A stretch of DNA of 64,000 nt from Curvibacter soli (GCF_029211125.1 NZ_JARGEN010000034.1:113574-177573); one strand, 5' to 3'; counted from the stretch's first letter, positions 42,745 to 54,426 are shown. The notes: generated from the letters alone by a model not told the origin. Program-made: numbers and translations.

Positions 42745-45108
42745 TCAGGGGGTTTCCGGCAGGGGCCGCGCCAGGCGCGCGGCGTTGAGCACCACGAGCA
42801 GCGAGCTGGCCGCCATGCCCAGTCCCGCCAGCCACGCGGGCAGCCAGCCCGCCACCGCCAGCGGCACGCAGACCGCGTTGTAGAGCGCGGCCCAGAGCAG
42901 GTTCTGCCGCACCACGCGCAGGGTGCGGCGCGCCAGCGCCACGGCCTGCGGAATGCGCCGCAACTGCGCGCCCAGCACCACGAAGTCGGCGCGCGCCTGC
43001 GCCAGCGGCACGGCGTTGCCGAACGCGAACGACACGTCGGCCCCGGCGATGACGGGCCCGTCGTTCATGCCGTCGCCCACCATGGCGACGCGGCGCCCCC
43101 GGGCCTGCGCGGCATGCACGAAGGCCAGCTTGTCCTGCGGCGTGCAGCCGCCCCGCGCATGGGCGATGCCGGCCTGCGCGGCCACGCGCCGCGCAGCCTC
43201 GGGCCGGTCGCCCGACAGCAGTTCCACGGCCACCGCCTCGCGCGCCAGCGCGGCCACGGCGGCGTGCGCGTCGCCGCGCACGCTTTCGCCGATGTCGAAG
43301 AACGCGATGGGGCCGTCGGCATCGGCCAGGCAGGCGCGCGGGCCTTCCTGCGGCTGCGCATGCGCCATGCCATCCGCGCCACCCACGCCGCAATACCGGG
43401 GCGAGCCCAGCCGCACGGCCAGCGGCCCCTGGGCGGCTTGCGTACCGCGCACCTCGGCGCACAGGCCCTGGCCGGCCTCCTCGCGCACCGCGCCCACCTG
43501 CCAGCGCGCCAGCGCATCGGCGGGCACGCCCGCGGCCAGCGCGCGCGCCACCGGGTGCAGCGAATGCCGCGCCACGGCGGCGGCCAGGGCATGCGCATCG
43601 GCGCCGGAGCAGCCGCCGCGCACGGCATGCACCGCCCGCAGCGCCAGGCCGTCGTGGGTGAGCGTGCCGGTCTTGTCGAACACCACGGTGTCGATGCCCG
43701 CCAGTGCCTCCAGCGCCTGCAGATCGCGCACCAGCACGCCGCTGCGCGCCAGCGTGCCGGCGGCGGCCAGCATGGCCACGGGCGTGGCCAGCGACAGCGC
43801 GCACGGGCAGGTGACGACGAACACGGCCACCGCCACCATCAGCGCGCGGCCATGGTCCTGCGGCCACCACCACGCGCCGGCCAGCACGCCCGCGACGATC
43901 ACCGCCAGCAGGAACGGCGTGGCGATGCGGTCGGCCAGCCGTGCGAGCCGGGGCTTGTCGAGCGACGCGCTTTCCATGAGCGCGACGATCTGCGCGAACC
44001 GCGTCGCGTCGCCGACGCGCTCCACGCGCACCTGCACCGCCGACTGCAGGTTGTGGCTGCCGGCGGTGACCATGCCGCCTTCGGCCCGCGCCACGGGCGC
44101 GGATTCGCCCGTGAGCAGCGCCTCGTCGGCCAGCGTGCTGCCCTGCACCACCGTGCCGTCGGCGGGGAAGGCCTCGCCCGGCAGCACACGCACCACGTCG
44201 CCCACGGCCAGGCGGCGCACGGCCACGCGCTCGAAGCCGCCGTCCGCGCGCCGCCGCTCCACGCTCTGCGGCAGGCGGTTCATGAGCGCGTCGAGCGCCC
44301 CGGCGGTGCGGTCGCGCAGGCGCAGCTCCAGCCAGCGGCCCGTGAGCAGGAAGAAGACGAACATCGTCAGTGAGTCGAAGTACACCTCGTGTCCCAGCGG
44401 CCCCATGGGGTCGAAGGTGCCCGCCGTACTGACGACGAAGGTGATGGCCATGCCCAGCGCCACCGGCAGGTCCATGCTCACGCGGCGCTGCCAGAGGCCG
44501 CGCCAGGCGCTGGCGAAGAACGGCCCGCAGCAGAAGAACACGACCGGCAGCGTGAGCACCCACGAAGCCCAGCGCAATAGCTGCACCATGTCGGGCGCCA
44601 TGTCGCCGGGCGCGGCCACGTAGGCGGGCACGGCGTACATCATCACCTGCATCATGCACAGGCCCGCGACCAGCCAACGCCACAGCGCGCGCCGCGCCTC
44701 CTGCCGCCGGCGCTCGCGCATGAAGGCGTCGGCCGCCGGCAGCGCGCGGTAGCCCGCCTGCGCCACGGCGGCCATCCAGCGCGAGGGCAGCACCGCGCCG
44801 GGCCGCCAGACCACGCGCGCGCGCCGCGTGGCGGCGTTCACGTCGGCGCGCAGCACGCCGGGCACGCCGGCGAGGGCGCGCTCGATGGTCAGCGCGCAGG
44901 CGGCGCAGTGCATGCCTTCGAGCACCACCTGCGACTCCCAGGCGCCCTCTTGCGCGCCCTTCGCGCCGCCGCCCTCCACGGTGCAGGGGCGCCCGAACGC
45001 GGGCCATTCCTGCGGATCGTCGAGCAGGCCGAGCGCCGCGTCCGGCGCGAAACCGGGCATGGCGGCGGACGCGCGCGGCGCGGCGGAAGTCAGGGCGGTC
45101 GTGGTCAC
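42745..45108 (-). CDS. ccoI: Copper-translocating P1B-type ATPase of the cbb3 cluster (CcoI/FixI)
   Basis: Delivers copper for oxidase assembly. The 787-residue product has an N-terminal heavy-metal domain with GMHCAAC, several membrane helices, the translocation motif VTCPCALSLATP, the phosphorylation motif DKTGTLTHDG, HSLHPVARAL and the GDGMNDGPVI motif. Start is uncertain: GTG 45108 has no clear ribosome site and lies at the position where an FNR-dependent (-41.5) transcript would begin, so the ATG at 45060 (MPGFAPDAALG) may be the true start. Confidence 0.93.
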   Translation of the reverse strand: MTTTALTSAAPRASAAMPGFAPDAALGLLDDPQEWPAFGRPCTVEGGGAKGAQEGAWESQVVLEGMHCAACALTIERALAGVPGVLRADVNAATRRARVVWRPGAVLPSRWMAAVAQAGYRALPAADAFMRERRRQEARRALWRWLVAGLCMMQVMMYAVPAYVAAPGDMAPDMVQLLRWASWVLTLPVVFFCCGPFFASAWRGLWQRRVSMDLPVALGMAITFVVSTAGTFDPMGPLGHEVYFDSLTMFVFFLLTGRWLELRLRDRTAGALDALMNRLPQSVERRRADGGFERVAVRRLAVGDVVRVLPGEAFPADGTVVQGSTLADEALLTGESAPVARAEGGMVTAGSHNLQSAVQVRVERVGDATRFAQIVALMESASLDKPRLARLADRIATPFLLAVIVAGVLAGAWWWPQDHGRALMVAVAVFVVTCPCALSLATPVAMLAAAGTLARSGVLVRDLQALEALAGIDTVVFDKTGTLTHDGLALRAVHAVRGGCSGADAHALAAAVARHSLHPVARALAAGVPADALARWQVGAVREEAGQGLCAEVRGTQAAQGPLAVRLGSPRYCGVGGADGMAHAQPQEGPRACLADADGPIAFFDIGESVRGDAHAAVAALAREAVAVELLSGDRPEAARRVAAQAGIAHARGGCTPQDKLAFVHAAQARGRRVAMVGDGMNDGPVIAGADVSFAFGNAVPLAQARADFVVLGAQLRRIPQAVALARRTLRVVRQNLLWAALYNAVCVPLAVAGWLPAWLAGLGMAASSLLVVLNAARLARPLPETP

Positions 45109-45142
45109 TGTGCGAGACTAGCGGCCACGGCACTGGCCCGTG

Positions 45143-45156
45143 TTGACCTATATCAA
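45143..45156. promoter_or_regulatory. FNR box between ccoI and uspA
   Basis: TTGACCTATATCAA fits TTGAY-N4-ATCAA. At -41.5 it would give uspA a start near 45191, 29 bp before its ATG, and ccoI a start near 45108 on the other strand. Confidence 0.85.
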
Positions 45157-45219
45157 GACAGGACGTACCGGTTGACGTAACCTCGTTGCCCATCACCCCA
45201 CCACCAAAGGAGAACTCCC

Positions 45220-45666
45220 ATGACCTATAAGCGCATCCTCATCGCCACCGACGGCTCGGCGCTGTCCAAGAAAGCCGTGGCCAGCGGCATCGAACTCGCG
45301 GCGCTGTCCGGCGCGTCGATCGTCGCGCTCAAGGTCGTGCCGCGCTATCCCCAGGCGTACTTCGAAGGCGCGGTGATGGTCGGCCCGCAGGAGATCAAGC
45401 GCGTCGAGAAGCAATGGACCGACGCGGCGCAGACCGTGCTCGACGAGGTGGAGGAGGCCGCCGCCGCCGCGGGCGTGAAGGCCAAGACCGTGACCACGAA
45501 GTCCGACTTCATCGCCGAGGCCATCATCGCCGCGGCCAAGAAGAGCAAGTGCGACCTGATCGTGATGGCCTCGCATGGCCGCAAGGGCATCAAGCGCCTG
45601 CTGCTGGGCAGCGAGACGCAGCATGTGCTGACGCATTCGCACGTGCCGGTGCTGGTGCTGCGCTGA
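45220..45666 (+). CDS. Universal stress protein, UspA family
   Basis: A 148-residue protein with the Usp fold and an ATP-binding G-2x-G-9x-G(S/T) motif (ASHGRKGIKRLLLGSET). It has AAGGAG eight bases before the ATG. Its place opposite ccoI behind an FNR box fits the known induction of such proteins under oxygen limitation in related bacteria. Confidence 0.93.
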   Translation: MTYKRILIATDGSALSKKAVASGIELAALSGASIVALKVVPRYPQAYFEGAVMVGPQEIKRVEKQWTDAAQTVLDEVEEAAAAAGVKAKTVTTKSDFIAEAIIAAAKKSKCDLIVMASHGRKGIKRLLLGSETQHVLTHSHVPVLVLR

Positions 45667-45716
45667 GCCCCGGGGGGCGCTCCTGCAATCGCGGCCGCGC
45701 CCCGCCCGCACCCACC

Positions 45717-46367
45717 ATGATGGACGCCCTGCTCTTCTTTCCCCTGGCCGTGATGATTGCGCTGACGCCGGGGCCCAACAACTTCTGCGCGCTCAACCAC
45801 GGCATCCGCCACGGCGTGCGCGCCGCGCTCGTGGGCACCTGCGGGCGCGTGGCGGCGTTCGCCATCTTCCTGGCCATCTCGGCCATCGGGCTGGGCGCCA
45901 TGCTGCTGGCCTCGGAGGCCGCGTTCACCGCGGTCAAGTGGGCCGGCGCGGCCTACCTGTTCTACCTGGGCGCGCGGGCCTGGCGCAGCACGGACTTCGG
46001 CGGCGCGCCGCTGGCCGGCGACGAGGCCGCCACGACGGCCGCGGGCGCGCCGCAGCCGCCCGGCGCATCCCTGCGGCAACTGGTGCGGCAGGAGTTCCTG
46101 CTGGGCATCAGCAACCCCAAGGCCATCATCCTGTTCGCGGCCATCTTCCCGCAGTTCATCGACCCCGCGAAGCCCGCGCTGCGCCAGTTCGCCGTGCTCG
46201 GCGCCACCTACCTGCTGGCGGAGTTCGTGTCCTCGCTGGCCTACGCCACGGGCGGGCGGCAGATCCGCCGCGTGATCCGCTCCTCCAAGGGCGTGGCGCG
46301 GCTCAACAAGGCCACCGGGGGCTTCTTCATCGGGGCCGGCGGGCTGCTGATGGCGGCGCACCGCTGA
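45717..46367 (+). CDS. LysE/RhtB family amino-acid exporter
   Basis: A 216-residue inner-membrane protein with about six hydrophobic segments, the family N-terminus MIALTPGPNNFCALNHGIRH and SNPKAIILFAAIFPQF in the middle. Exports amino acids or related solutes; the substrate is not evident. Two ATGs (45717 and 45720) in tandem are possible. Confidence 0.88.
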   Translation: MMDALLFFPLAVMIALTPGPNNFCALNHGIRHGVRAALVGTCGRVAAFAIFLAISAIGLGAMLLASEAAFTAVKWAGAAYLFYLGARAWRSTDFGGAPLAGDEAATTAAGAPQPPGASLRQLVRQEFLLGISNPKAIILFAAIFPQFIDPAKPALRQFAVLGATYLLAEFVSSLAYATGGRQIRRVIRSSKGVARLNKATGGFFIGAGGLLMAAHR

Positions 46368-46427
46368 GGGGCAGCCTCCCGGCCGCCGCCGGGCTTGCCG
46401 CCGCGGCCCGGCAATGGGCGGCAATAA

Positions 46428-46502
46428 CAATATACTCCCCACCCATCACTCTGCCAGCGCAGAAGAACAGGGCGAAGAAGGCATATACTCCCAGGGAGTA
46501 TC
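46428..46502. repeat. Repeat C (paired GGGGAGTAT element), copy after the LysE gene
   Basis: CAATATACTCCCC at 46428-46440 and CATATACTCCCAGGGAGTATC at 46482-46502; the core ATACTCCC-A-GGGAGTAT of the second is a perfect palindrome. The internal CTGCCAGCGCAG segment matches, in reverse complement, the copies at 59257 and 61082. It fills much of the 190-bp gap before the convergent enoyl-CoA hydratase gene. Confidence 0.7.
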
Positions 46503-46557
46503 GAAAAACAGAGGCATGCAGAGCGCCTCGGCAGACCGCGAACCCCCTCCCCCAGCC

Positions 46558-47355
46558 TCAAAACCTGGCGGGGCGTTTCTCCAGGAAGGCGGCGATGCCC
46601 TCGCGGTGCTCGGCATCGCCGGCATAGCCATAGGCCGTGGCCAGCAGCGCGGACCAGGCGGGCGCCTGCCCGCCCTGCACCTGCGCCAGCGCGCGCAGCG
46701 TCTGCTTGGTGCGGCGCGCGGCCTGCGGGGCCAGGGCGGCGATGCGGCGCGCCGCGGCCAGCGCCTCGCCCCGCGCATCGGCCTGCGGCAGCACGTGGTT
46801 GAGAAAGCCGCGCGCCCGCAGCGTGGAGGCGTCGAGCACGGCGGCCTGCAGCAGCAGCTCGCGCGTGGTCAGCTCGCCCGCCGCGCGCGCCACCAGCGCC
46901 AGCTCGCGCGGCGCCATGGCGAAACCGAGTTTGGCGATGGGTGCGCCGAAGCGCGCGTCGGCGGCGGCCAGCCGGACGTCGCAGCAACTGGCGATCTCCA
47001 CGCCCGCGCCCATGCACGCGCCTTCGATGCAGGCCACGATGGGCACGTCGCAGTCGAGCATGGCCTGCAGCCCGCCCCAGACGTCGTCCTCGTGAAAGCC
47101 GCGCAGCGCCGCCTCGTCGAAGCGGAAGCCGGGGTACTCGGAAATGTCGCCGCCCGCGCAGAACGCGCCGCCCTGCCCCGAAACCAGCACGCAGCGCGCG
47201 TCCGCACTGCACTGGATGCTCTCGAAAACAGAGCGCAGTTGGCGCCACATGGCACGCGTCATGGCGTTCAGGCGCCCCGGGTGGGCCAGCACCACTTCCA
47301 CCACGCCGGGCGCCGGGCCGGCGCCGCCGCAGTCGTACAGCACCGCACCGCTCAC
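46558..47355 (-). CDS. Enoyl-CoA hydratase/isomerase family protein
   Basis: A 265-residue crotonase-fold protein with the oxyanion-hole motif GGAFCAGGDISEY and ACIEGACMGAGVEIASCCDVRLAA. The acyl-CoA substrate cannot be told from sequence. Start GTG 47355 (reading MSGAVLYDCGG). It runs in the same direction as lgt, 58 bp downstream. Confidence 0.88.
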   Translation of the reverse strand: MSGAVLYDCGGAGPAPGVVEVVLAHPGRLNAMTRAMWRQLRSVFESIQCSADARCVLVSGQGGAFCAGGDISEYPGFRFDEAALRGFHEDDVWGGLQAMLDCDVPIVACIEGACMGAGVEIASCCDVRLAAADARFGAPIAKLGFAMAPRELALVARAAGELTTRELLLQAAVLDASTLRARGFLNHVLPQADARGEALAAARRIAALAPQAARRTKQTLRALAQVQGGQAPAWSALLATAYGYAGDAEHREGIAAFLEKRPARF

Positions 47356-47413
47356 CGAAGCACCTTCGCCAAGGCTGCGGTACGCGCTTGTTCGGGGCGA
47401 CGCGGCGCGGCGC

Positions 47414-48226
47414 TCATCGCGCTGCCTGCCGCCGCGCCCACAGCCACAGCGCGATGCCGGCCACGATCATCGGCACGCACAGCCACTGGCCCATGCTCAT
47501 GCCCAGCGGCAGCAGGCCCAGGAAGCTGTCGGGCTCGCGGAAGAACTCCGCGACGAAGCGCAGCACCCCATAGCCCAACAAAAACGCCGCCGCCACCTGG
47601 CCGCGTGCGTGTTCGCGCCGCGCGTAGAGCCACAGCAGCACGAACAGCAGCAGGCCTTCGAGCAGGAACTGGTACACCTGCGACGGATGGCGCGGCAGCA
47701 TCGAGCCGCTTTGCGGGAACACCATGCCCCACGGCAGGTCCGGGCTGGCGAAGCGGCCCCACAGCTCGCCGTTGATGAAGTTGCCCACGCGCCCCGCGGC
47801 CAGACCCGTGGGCACGCAGGGCGCCACGAAGTCGGCCACCTGCAGCCAGGGCCGGCGGCGCGAACGGGCGAACCAGACCATGGCGGCGATCACGCCCAGC
47901 AGCCCGCCGTGGAAGCTCATGCCGCCCTGCCAGATGGCGAACACCTCCAGCGGGTGCGTGAGGTAGAAGCCCGGCTTGTAGAACAGGCAGTAGCCCAGCC
48001 GCCCGCCGGCCACCACGCCGGCCACGCCGAAGAACAGGAGGTCTTCCACGTCCTTGCGCGTCCAGGCCTGCGGGCCGGCCATGGCGGCGAAGGGCGGGTG
48101 CCGCAGCCGGCGCATGCCCAGAAATATGAATAGCGCGAAGGCCGCCAGGTAGGTCAGCCCGTACCAGTGGATGGCCAGAGGCCCGAGACGCAGCGCGATC
48201 GGGTCGATGTGGGGATACATGAGCAT
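47414..48226 (-). CDS. lgt: Prolipoprotein diacylglyceryl transferase
   Basis: First enzyme of lipoprotein maturation. The 270-residue inner-membrane protein has [14 protein letters not shown], the signature [18 protein letters not shown], and [12 protein letters not shown]. About seven hydrophobic segments. The divergent gene on its right encodes a probable lipoprotein, a plausible client. Confidence 0.95.
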   Translation of the reverse strand: MLMYPHIDPIALRLGPLAIHWYGLTYLAAFALFIFLGMRRLRHPPFAAMAGPQAWTRKDVEDLLFFGVAGVVAGGRLGYCLFYKPGFYLTHPLEVFAIWQGGMSFHGGLLGVIAAMVWFARSRRRPWLQVADFVAPCVPTGLAAGRVGNFINGELWGRFASPDLPWGMVFPQSGSMLPRHPSQVYQFLLEGLLLFVLLWLYARREHARGQVAAAFLLGYGVLRFVAEFFREPDSFLGLLPLGMSMGQWLCVPMIVAGIALWLWARRQAAR

Positions 48227-48275
48227 GGGGCGTATTCTGCCTGTCTAGAATGCCGCCTTGGTCCCTTCAACCGCC

Positions 48276-48734
48276 ATGCCCCTCGCCCCGTCTTTGCGCC
48301 CCTTCGCCGCCGTGCTGGCGCTACTGCTGGGGGGTTGCAACGCGGATACGGCCAGCCAGGCCGCGGATGCCGACGCGGCCCGCATCGCGGCGCTGCACCA
48401 GGCCATCCGGGAGCGCCTGGGCACGGCGGGCAGCGGCGCCGTCTTCCGCAACGACCAACTCCGGCTGGGCCGCGCGCTCTGCGGCCAGGTGGCGCCGGGC
48501 GCGGGGCCGTACATCCGCTACATCGTGGAAGGCGGCCAGTTCAGCGACGTGGAAGGCCAGGGCCTGCGCGCCCTGCCCGGCGGTCTGGAGACATGGAGCC
48601 AGGCCGAGCAGGCGCAGCGCAGCGCCGATGCCGCCCTGCGCGCGCAGGGCGCGGCGGAAGCGCTGGTACAGAAGCGGGTGTACCTGGCGGACTTCAAGAA
48701 CCGCTGGGAGCTGTACTGCGGCGGCGCGATGTAG
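48276..48734 (+). CDS. Hypothetical lipoprotein
   Basis: A 152-residue protein with an N-terminal signal peptide ending in LLLGGC (Cys21), so it is probably lipidated, followed by a soluble alpha-helical domain with two cysteines (ALCGQV and LYCGGAM). I do not recognise the family. ATG 48276 is preferred over TTG 48258, because it places the hydrophobic stretch normally. Confidence 0.72.
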   Translation: MPLAPSLRPFAAVLALLLGGCNADTASQAADADAARIAALHQAIRERLGTAGSGAVFRNDQLRLGRALCGQVAPGAGPYIRYIVEGGQFSDVEGQGLRALPGGLETWSQAEQAQRSADAALRAQGAAEALVQKRVYLADFKNRWELYCGGAM

Positions 48735-48817
48735 AACGCGACGCGCCATCTCAGGAAAACCATCTCAGGAAAAATCTTCCCGCTCGCGCCCGATTCACGG
48801 GGGCCCTGCGCTATTCA

Positions 48818-49067
48818 ACCTGGAAACGGCAGTTGGATGCGCCCGCCGGTGCCGTGATCGGGGTGCCAGGCAAGGCTGAGCGCTGCGGCTCCAACAGCAC
48901 CTGCGTGCTGTTGGACAGCGCGAAGAAGGCCTGTCTCCGACAGGCCTGCGCCCTGCAAGGGCGACGACGCGGCGGGCTATTGCCCGCCAGGAGGAGCAAC
49001 GCCGCATGGCGCGCCGAGCGCGGTGCTGGCAGGTGCATAGCGGTCAACTGCCCTGCCGTTTCCAGGT
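48818..49067. mobile_element. MITE A copy 3 (250 bp) with an 86-bp insert
   Basis: Ends ACCTGGAAACGGCAGTTG and GCCGTTTCCAGGT are inverted and flanked by TCA (48815-48817, 49068-49070). Relative to copy 2 it has an insertion between two CAAGG repeats (48876-48960) with two perfect hairpins (48891-48914 and 48927-48947). It has lost the interior block between two AGCG tetramers, and has a 5-base duplication (CTGCC) in its right end. It lies 100 bp upstream of ilvD. Confidence 0.8.
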
Positions 49068-49169
49068 TCATATGCCGAGCATATCAATAGTGCATCGAAA
49101 ATGGATTGGAGCCAATCAGTCGGGCGGCGCATACTCGGCAGCTCTCTTTTTCCCCACGAGACAAAACGC

Positions 49170-50864
49170 ATGGACACCAAGACCATCCAGATCAACCGCC
49201 GCAGCCGCAACATCACCGAAGGCAAGTCGCGCGCCCCCAACCGTTCGATGTTCTACGCCCTCGGCTACGAGGAAAACGATTTCAAGAAGCCCATGGTGGG
49301 CGTGGCCAACGGCCACAGCACCATCACGCCCTGCAACTCGGGCCTGCAGAGGCTGGCCGACGCGGCGGTGGCCGGCATCGAGGAGGCCGGCGGCAACGCG
49401 CAGATATTCGGCACGCCCACCATTTCCGACGGCATGGCCATGGGCACCGAGGGCATGAAGTACAGCCTGGTGAGCCGCGAGGTGATCGCCGACTGCATCG
49501 AGACCTGCGTGCAGGGCCAGTGGATGGACGGCGTGCTGGTGGTGGGCGGCTGCGACAAGAACATGCCCGGCGGCATGATGGGCATGCTGCGCGCCAACGT
49601 GCCGGCCATCTACGTGTACGGCGGCACCATCCTGCCGGGCCACTACAAGGGGCAGGACCTGAACATCGTCAGCGTGTTCGAGGCCGTGGGCCAGAACGCC
49701 GCGGGCAAGCTGAGCGACCACGACCTGCACGAGATCGAGCAGCGCGCCATTCCCGGCACGGGCTCGTGCGGCGGCATGTACACGGCCAACACCATGTCCT
49801 CGGCCTTCGAGGCGCTGGGCCTGAGCCTGCCCTACTCCAGCACCATGGCCAACCCGCACGACGAGAAGCAGAACTCGGCCAGGGAGTCGGCCAAGGTGCT
49901 GATCGAGGCCATCCGCCAGAACATCCGCCCGCGCGACATCGTGACGAAGAAGAGCATCGAGAACGCCGTGGCCGTCATCATGGCCACGGGCGGCTCCACC
50001 AACGCGGTGCTGCACTTCCTGGCCATCGCCCACGCGGCGGGCGTGGAGTGGAGCATCGACGACTTCGAGCGCGTGCGCCAGAAGACGCCGGTGCTGTGCG
50101 ACCTGAAGCCCAGCGGCAGGTACCTGGCCGTGGACCTGCACCGCGCGGGCGGCATTCCGCAGGTGATGAAGGTGCTGCTCAACGCCGGCCTGCTGCACGG
50201 CGACTGCCTGACGATCACCGGCAAGACCGTGGCCGAGACGCTGGCCGACGTGCCCGACCAGCCGCGCGCCGACCAGGACGTGATCCGCCCGATCGGCGAC
50301 CCGATGTATGCCCACGGCCATCTGGCGATCCTCAAGGGCAACCTGAGCCCGGAGGGTGCGGTGGCCAAGATCACGGGCCTGAAGAACCCGGTCATCACCG
50401 GCCCGGCGCGCGTGTTCGACGACGAGCAGTCGGCGCTCAAGGCCATTCTGGACGGAAAAATCGTGGCCGGCGACGTGATGGTGCTGCGCTACCTGGGCCC
50501 CAAGGGCGGCCCCGGCATGCCCGAGATGCTGGCGCCCACGGGCGCGCTGATCGGCGCCGGCCTGGGCGAGAGCGTGGGCCTGATCACCGATGGCCGCTTC
50601 TCGGGCGGCACCTGGGGCATGGTGGTGGGCCACGTGGCGCCCGAGGCCCATGCGGGCGGCACCATCGCCTTCGTGCAGGAGGGCGACTCGATCACCATCG
50701 ACGCGCACGCGCTCAAGCTCGAACTCAACGTGCCCGAGGCCGAAATCGCCCGGCGCCGCGCGGGCTGGCAGGCCCCGGCCCCGCGCTACACGCGCGGCGT
50801 GCTGGCCAAGTTCGCCTTCAACGCCGCCAGCGCCAGCAAGGGCGCGGTGCTCGACGATTTCTGA
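49170..50864 (+). CDS. ilvD: Dihydroxy-acid dehydratase
   Basis: Third common step of valine, leucine and isoleucine synthesis. The 564-residue product has Fe-S cysteines in [19 protein letters not shown] and [14 protein letters not shown], and the C-terminal [15 protein letters not shown]. Its roughly 560-residue form belongs to the class often described as carrying a 2Fe-2S cluster, but the cluster type is not proven here. Upstream the promoter region contains MITE A copy 3. A strong terminator follows. Confidence 0.95.
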   Translation: MDTKTIQINRRSRNITEGKSRAPNRSMFYALGYEENDFKKPMVGVANGHSTITPCNSGLQRLADAAVAGIEEAGGNAQIFGTPTISDGMAMGTEGMKYSLVSREVIADCIETCVQGQWMDGVLVVGGCDKNMPGGMMGMLRANVPAIYVYGGTILPGHYKGQDLNIVSVFEAVGQNAAGKLSDHDLHEIEQRAIPGTGSCGGMYTANTMSSAFEALGLSLPYSSTMANPHDEKQNSARESAKVLIEAIRQNIRPRDIVTKKSIENAVAVIMATGGSTNAVLHFLAIAHAAGVEWSIDDFERVRQKTPVLCDLKPSGRYLAVDLHRAGGIPQVMKVLLNAGLLHGDCLTITGKTVAETLADVPDQPRADQDVIRPIGDPMYAHGHLAILKGNLSPEGAVAKITGLKNPVITGPARVFDDEQSALKAILDGKIVAGDVMVLRYLGPKGGPGMPEMLAPTGALIGAGLGESVGLITDGRFSGGTWGMVVGHVAPEAHAGGTIAFVQEGDSITIDAHALKLELNVPEAEIARRRAGWQAPAPRYTRGVLAKFAFNAASASKGAVLDDF

Positions 50865-50891
50865 CCGGCGTTCACCAAGCTCCCACCATGC

Positions 50892-50931
50892 AAAAAAGCC
50901 CTGGCGCGCCGCGCGCGCCAGGGCTTTTTTT
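50892..50931. terminator. Bidirectional Rho-independent terminator after ilvD
   Basis: AGCCCTGGCGCGC pairs with GCGCGCCAGGGCT over 13 bp with a 3-base loop, flanked by an A run on the left and a T run on the right. It can end both the ilvD transcript and the convergent small Trp-rich gene. Confidence 0.9.
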
Positions 50932-50951
50932 GCGGAGCCGCCGGTGCCTGG

Positions 50952-51194
50952 TCAGCGCGGCTTGCGCGGGCGGATGCCCATGGCTTCCTTGTGCTTTGCG
51001 ATGCGGTCCTTCTTGCGCTGCTCTATTCTCTCGACGGCGCGGCGCTTGGTGTAGCCCGTGCTGTCGGCCCAGGCCCACCAGAGCGCGGCGACCGCGAACG
51101 GCGACAGCACCCACCACCAGTCCCAGGTGGCCACGGGGCCGATTTCGAGGTACTTCAACAGCAGCAGCAGAACGCCCAACCCGAGTGCATACAT
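50952..51194 (-). CDS. Small Trp-rich membrane protein (TIGR04438-like)
   Basis: An 80-residue protein, [20 protein letters not shown] then [20 protein letters not shown], with two hydrophobic stretches and a run of tryptophans, followed by a basic tail ([20 protein letters not shown]). This fits the TIGR04438 'small Trp-rich protein' family known from Burkholderiales; the function is unknown. Divergent from the cytochrome c gene. Confidence 0.8.
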   Translation of the reverse strand: MYALGLGVLLLLLKYLEIGPVATWDWWWVLSPFAVAALWWAWADSTGYTKRRAVERIEQRKKDRIAKHKEAMGIRPRKPR

Positions 51195-51316
51195 GGTTTC
51201 ATCTCCATCGCCGCGGCCCTTGCCGCCGGCAGGTACAGAAGGACAGAGGGGGCCTGCCCGCTCATTACAATGGCCGTGAGCGAATGTACTCCAAGCCCCG
51301 CAAAAGGAAAGAAACG

Positions 51317-51625
51317 ATGAAACGTACCGCCGCCCTTCTTCCGCTGACCGCACTCATCGCATGCGCGCCGGCGCTGGCGGACCAGGCGCTGGCCACCAGC
51401 AAGAACTGCATGGCCTGCCATGCGGTGGACAAGAAGCTCGTGGGCCCGGCCTACAAGGACGTGGCCGCCAAGTACGCGGGCCAGAAGGATGCGGCGGACA
51501 AGCTCGCCACCAAGATCCTCAAGGGCGGCTCAGGCGTGTGGGGGCCGGTGCCCATGCCCGCGAACACGCAGGTCACCGAGGCCGAGGCCAGGAAGCTCGC
51601 GGCCTGGGTGCTGTCGATCAAATAA
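51317..51625 (+). CDS. Small periplasmic class I cytochrome c (c5/c551-like)
   Basis: A 102-residue protein with a signal peptide ([21 protein letters not shown]), the haem-binding CMACH at 31-35, and a methionine ligand in GPVPMPAN near residue 80. It probably shuttles electrons between respiratory complexes. The cbb3 oxidase in this window is a plausible acceptor (inferred). Confidence 0.88.
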   Translation: MKRTAALLPLTALIACAPALADQALATSKNCMACHAVDKKLVGPAYKDVAAKYAGQKDAADKLATKILKGGSGVWGPVPMPANTQVTEAEARKLAAWVLSIK

Positions 51626-51676
51626 AACCTCCCCGGTTGGCCGGCCTCGCTGCGCGGCCTGCGGTGCCGTCCGGTT

Positions 51677-52150
51677 TCAGGCGCTACGGCGCAGGCGGTC
51701 GTCGAGTTCGCCCACGTAGGCCGCCGTGGCGTTGTCGGACTGCTCGATGCGCGCGGCCAGGGTGTGCTCCAGGCCGTCGATGCGCTCCAGCAGCGCAGCG
51801 CGCAGCGCGGCCTCCGACTGCGCCGCGCTCTGGTTCTGCAGCTCGATGAAGCTGCGCAGCTCGGTGAAGCGCGAGGCTTCGGCGCGGTCGGCCAGTTCGC
51901 GCTGCGCCTGCATCTCCTTGGCATGCCGGCGCGTCTCCAGCAGCACCGTGCCCTGCAGCGCCAGCACGTAGGCGACGAACAGCACGCCCAGCAGCACTGT
52001 CAGGCCGAGCATGACGAGGCCCAGCGGTGCATCCACCACCGCGATGCCCAGCGAAATGGGCATGGGCGTCGCCAGCGCGCCCCAGTTCAGCGTGGCCAGC
52101 GCGGCGGTGGCCAAGACGATCAGGGCGAGAACGATGGTGCGGGCGCGCAT
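51677..52150 (-). CDS. LapA (DUF1049) domain membrane protein
   Basis: A 157-residue protein with two transmembrane helices (TIVLALIVLATAALATLNW and LGLVMLGLTVLLGVLFVAYV) enclosing the LapA pattern PMPISLGIAVVDAPLG, and a C-terminal coiled coil rich in Arg, Glu and Gln. LapA/YciS proteins assist in lipopolysaccharide assembly in enterobacteria; the role in this family is less clear. Start ATG 52150 with GGAGTCC upstream. Confidence 0.75.
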   Translation of the reverse strand: MRARTIVLALIVLATAALATLNWGALATPMPISLGIAVVDAPLGLVMLGLTVLLGVLFVAYVLALQGTVLLETRRHAKEMQAQRELADRAEASRFTELRSFIELQNQSAAQSEAALRAALLERIDGLEHTLAARIEQSDNATAAYVGELDDRLRRSA

Positions 52151-52239
52151 GGGGACTCCTTTGGATGGGCAGAGGGCATTTTTACCCCAATGCCCCGCCG
52201 CCACCGGAAGAAAGGTGGATTTTCCGCGCCCGTCCTACA

Positions 52240-54261
<2,022 letters not shown>

Positions 54262-54374
54262 GGCTGTGTCTCCTTGTCAAACGTCTGTGCGGTAGCCGCC
54301 CGTAATGTCGGGCGCCGCACTTACAGGCCACTGACTGGCGGCCATCTTACGAAGTCATGGAATCCACTTGATTT

Positions 54375-54426
54375 GTGCCGCCAAGCATCGAACACTGCAC
54401 TAGCAGTGCTCGATGCTTGGCGGCAC
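54375..54426. repeat. Repeat E-related palindrome, 24-bp arms
   Basis: Left arm 54375-54398, loop ACTA, right arm 54403-54426; 23 of 24 pairs match. The right half (CGATGCTTGGCGGCAC) equals the left end of the 170-bp element at 1938-2107, and the left half plus loop (GAACACTGCACTAG) equals that element's right end. It lies between the divergent acs and UPF0114 starts. Confidence 0.7.
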
